A stretch of 64,000 bases of DNA, from contig LR990039.1 of assembly GCA_905147135.1 (NCBI GenBank), positions 32,485,708 to 32,549,707 on the forward strand. The letters are read 5' to 3'. Position 1 is the first letter of the stretch. Each line of letters begins with the position of its first letter. The position numbers were made by a program, and so were the translations under genes. Below the pieces are notes generated by a model, which was not told the origin of the DNA, did no database searches, and was given only the letters and a program-made list of their open reading frames with translations. Positions 61,450 through 64,000 of this stretch are shown piece by piece. Source of the DNA: Blastobasis lacticolella. Lineage: Eukaryota; Arthropoda; Insecta; Lepidoptera; Blastobasidae.

Positions 61450-61760
61450 CCGGTCGGTTATAAAACGATAAAAAGGATTCAGAATTGCTCCTGCTACTTT
61501 AAAATCATCCATTAGGTACATATCGGGTCAATCTGTTAAAATACTCACTTCTAAATCTTTTATAATGTCGTTTAAGCCGACCATTAGGAACTTCGTCAAA
61601 CTCGCGATCGAGGATGAACACATCGTCTAGTCTGAAAAAGGTTTCATCTTGAAAAAGGCTTTTCATTATATCAGCAGGATGCTGATATAATGAAAAGCGA
61701 CGTCGTTGCAGGATAAGGGCCAAAAATGACAGTTATGTGTCCATCTGGCGCCACATTTAA
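61450..61760 (-). pseudogene. Harbinger-like DDE transposase fragment
   Basis: The - strand reads APDGHITVIFGPYPATTS, then DIMKSLFQDETFF and LDDVFILDREFDEVPNGRL. The LxxDDVFxLDRxF block resembles the second catalytic Asp region of Harbinger/DDE_4-type transposases. A fold-back duplication (61658-61698) and frameshifts disrupt it. Confidence 0.5.
61658..61698. repeat. Perfect 19-bp hairpin with 3-bp loop
   Basis: GCTTTTCATTATATCAGCA, loop GGA, TGCTGATATAATGAAAAGC. The right arm reads as part of the transposase frame (ADIMKS in reverse); the left arm is its exact inverted copy. Confidence 0.9.
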
Positions 61761-61952
61761 ACATTTTTTAACCAAATCATTACTATATTTGTAATTTTAT
61801 AAGGTTTTCTTTTGAAATCAATAATTACACGATTTTAGTAGGTAACCGTAAGTACTATCAAAAATAATTATAGGATTGTTTACCTCTTTGCCAAACAATT
61901 ACAGAGGAATTTAAAGATTTCTTCTTGAGAGGCTGGCCATAGTGAAATTATA

Positions 61953-62431
61953 CAGGGTGACCTTAGCCTCTGGAGAAACCTTGATTAAGACTGCTACTCA
62001 GGAGCACCATAAAATTGGATTTTCTTTAAATAGACAAAAAACATATAACAATTTTTTCTAACAAATTAAATTGTAACTTAGTCGGCAAAGATTACAACTG
62101 TATCACGAAAACACGAATGAATTGATCTAGATTTCATTATTGACATTCATGACATGACACATGAGAAGCGAGTGAAGTTATGTCACACTTAAAATTTTTG
62201 TCAAATAACAATAATATTTTATTTTTTAAATTTGTCATCTGGTGCGGAGTTCTAATTCAATTTAAAATTTGAGTTCGCATTATTTAGGGTACTTCCTAGA
62301 CCGTGCAACTACATACTAATGGATGGCCCTCCTGTTAATTTTTCAGTAAATATTGAGAGATTGTTATGATACTTTGCGGTTTTGTTTTAAATATCCTACT
62401 CAACTAGTAGTATTCGACTTTGTCCAGAGCG
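61953..62431 (-). mobile_element. MITE family B, second copy, inverted orientation
   Basis: It begins CAGGGTGACCTTAGCCTCTG after TA and follows, in reverse, the order of blocks in 37354-37847: AGTCGGCAAAGATTACAACT, CTAGACCGTGCAACTACATA, CTACTCAACTAGTAGTATTC and ACTTTGTCCAGAGCG. The far inverted end has decayed, so its limit is approximate. Confidence 0.75.
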
Positions 62432-62532
62432 AAATGCCGTGTAACATTATTTTAAAATATTTTCTTATATATTTTATCACAGTGCTTTTGCATATTAAAA
62501 ATAAGCTGTCTTACATTTTCTAAAAACTTCAC

Positions 62533-62823
62533 TTAAGGATACATAAATAACACTAAAAATTGCCATAAAATAAGTATGGTTAATCCTGTCCAAAATCGGC
62601 ATACATTATCCATATATTCAACATCTTCACCTTTCAAAGTTGAACCAGAGATTGAACATGAGACTTGAACTGATATATAAACTCGTAATAATACAAATAA
62701 ATGTGTTCCTCGCACACACAAACTCGTGGTGTTACAAATAATCGATATTCCGATAACATTCTCTTTTTCAAATGTTGTTGTATATGATGCAACTTTAAAT
62801 TCCTGCAACCTGGTACAAAACAA
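62533..62823 (-). CDS. Unrecognised 96-codon frame, hydrophobic C-terminus
   Basis: I cannot identify it. The frame ends ...GEDVEYMDNVCRFWTGLTIL and ILWQFLVLFMYP with a likely membrane segment. A possible splice acceptor TTGTACCAG lies just upstream of the coding part, so it may be a last exon or remnant. It could also be chance. Confidence 0.2.
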   Translation of the reverse strand: MFCTRLQEFKVASYTTTFEKENVIGISIICNTTSLCVRGTHLFVLLRVYISVQVSCSISGSTLKGEDVEYMDNVCRFWTGLTILILWQFLVLFMYP

Positions 62824-62929
62824 TGAGTTAAAGTATTGGGTGTTCTTGAATAGCTAAGCAGACGTATTGACTTAACAGGTGCAGGTTGAGCATAATTGTC
62901 TCACATTTTTAATTTTTTCTTCTACAACA

Positions 62930-63166
62930 TTATTGGCTTTGCCAGCATGCATTGCAAACTCGTGCATCATTAGTTGGAGTCTGAAAAATTAAAACATAAA
63001 ACAAATTGCAATCTACACTTAAAGTATGAGAACCCTTCGGACCAGTGCTCTCTAATAATACAGTACTTGTATTATTCGTGGCCAGTACTTCGCGCACATT
63101 CATACCATTTCTGTTTTCTTTCAACGTTGTTGGTTCAATGGTCAATCCTTTTCCATATTTGTTCAA
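62930..63166 (-). CDS. Unrecognised 78-codon frame
   Basis: Contains LTIEPTTLKENRNGMNVREV and ends DARVCNACWQSQ. A TTTTTCAG acceptor-like site falls within it, and downstream sequence is open in two frames. The CxxC could be half of a zinc site. No family was recognised; this may be part of a mobile element. Confidence 0.15.
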   Translation of the reverse strand: MNKYGKGLTIEPTTLKENRNGMNVREVLATNNTSTVLLESTGPKGSHTLSVDCNLFYVLIFQTPTNDARVCNACWQSQ

Positions 63167-63477
63167 ATCTTCTCTAACCTATGAAAATGAGCATTTTTGA
63201 GGTAGGAATAACAAAATTTATTATTATCTTTTAAAAGCTTAGTAGGCTGCTTCTGTAAAAGTAGTAGGTACACTATCTACTGCTAGGATGTAATACTTAC
63301 ATTATAAAAAAAATCAAAACATTTATGAACATTTCTTAGACTGAGCAACATTTTTATTAGAAATATACAAAATAAACAGACTCACCTAACTTAACACTCA
63401 ACTAAAAAATATACACAGATATTTTACATCAGTCTTTAAAAAGCTCGCCTCTGACAGTACCTGAAGCAAAGGTTGGC

Positions 63478-63506
63478 ACGGAATTATATTTGCAATATAA
63501 TTCCGT
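63478..63506. repeat. 12-bp perfect hairpin
   Basis: ACGGAATTATAT, loop TTGCA, ATATAATTCCGT. It lies in otherwise unremarkable sequence. Confidence 0.7.
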
Positions 63507-63784
63507 TTAGTGCGACCCTCTGGTAACAGCCGTGACCGTCTACCCCTTCTTTGCGACAGTGTACTACCACACCACACACAAACAGATTGATGACAAAATT
63601 GTCAAAGCCCCCCGTCATTAGCATTGGCTAGTCTATTGGCATGTTCTACTGCCTCAAATTCAGAGCACTCTCGACTTCGACTTCATTGGATACCTGTAAC
63701 AAATGAAACAATTAATAAAACGTCTTTATTACACCAGTACTAACAAGTATTAAGAAAAGGTAAAATACTAATACATATACACAT

Positions 63785-63975
63785 ACACACTCGCGCCCGC
63801 ATCCCGTAGGCGTAGGCAGAGACTATCGACTGCGACAAGCTACTACCGAGTGGCGTCCTCTACCGACCTCTATTCACAATCGCACAATATATAACTTTCG
63901 TAAGCCGTTTTTTTCCATCTTCTCCACGTGTCTAAACCATCTCAACATACCTCTTTCAATCCTAGTCAGCCTTTA
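63785..63975 (-). mobile_element. Retrotransposon 3'-end fragment
   Basis: CGCGCCCGCATCCCGTAGGCGTAGGCAGAGAC and CTTCTCCACGTGTCTAAACC resemble a repeat common in lepidopteran genomes, usually the end of an RTE-like LINE. The fragment runs to near the window edge. The assignment is by pattern only. Confidence 0.4.
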
Positions 63976-64000
63976 GCTTACAAGGAATTCTTAACATATT

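Overview
The window is nuclear DNA of an arthropod, most likely a moth or butterfly (Lepidoptera). It is AT-rich, its one recognisable host gene has GT-AG introns, and its repeats are of lepidopteran type: tRNA-derived SINEs with GGTTCGA B boxes, a Lep1-like Helitron fragment, jockey/CR1- and RTE-like LINE 3' ends, and mariner, maT, hAT and MULE elements. No bacterial-type gene, CRISPR array or canonical tRNA/rRNA gene was seen.

Host gene: the 3' eight coding exons of protein phosphatase methylesterase 1 (Ppme1), the enzyme that demethylates the PP2A catalytic subunit C-terminus, lie on the + strand between 20060 and 34917. Frames join cleanly across all seven introns, and the Ser/Asp/His catalytic residues are visible. 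The N-terminal exons (about 100 residues) were not found and probably lie upstream of the window or in unrecognised sequence before 20060. The introns are filled with transposon debris: a LINE reverse transcriptase pseudogene, a hAT non-autonomous element, SINEs, a FLYWCH/MULE transposon with long inverted repeats, and a minisatellite that runs up to the exon 5 acceptor.

Left part (1-20 kb): mostly non-coding repeat-derived DNA. At 4983-12476 on the - strand is a structurally complete, apparently very recent errantivirus-type Ty3/gypsy endogenous retrovirus. It has two 275-bp LTRs that I read as identical, a 4-bp target duplication, a tRNA-Ser primer site, open gag, pol and env frames, and an A AAA AAG -1 slippery site at the gag-pol junction. 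At 18543-19820 a decayed mariner sits inside a SINE whose tail ends about a dozen bases before Ppme1 exon 1.

Right part (35-64 kb): a transposon graveyard with readable nesting. A maT-type (DD37D) transposase gene is split by a Ty1/copia element (43813-50090, target duplication ggttt). The 5' LTR of that copia is itself split by a 1573-bp insertion with a 9-bp duplication, which carries a small TA-flanked MITE. Further right are a decayed transposon-associated protein, a decayed reverse transcriptase of unusual type next to an unrecognised 1.4-kb coding remnant that may be an endogenised virus gene, a near-intact two-ORF LINE (55525-59680) inserted into a decayed second copia pol gene, and a Harbinger-like transposase fragment.

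The recognised genes other than Ppme1 do not form a host pathway; they are independent mobile elements. The best candidates for novelty are the intact env-bearing element, the unassigned 52.8-54.2 kb coding remnant, and the nested insertions, which give a relative age order.
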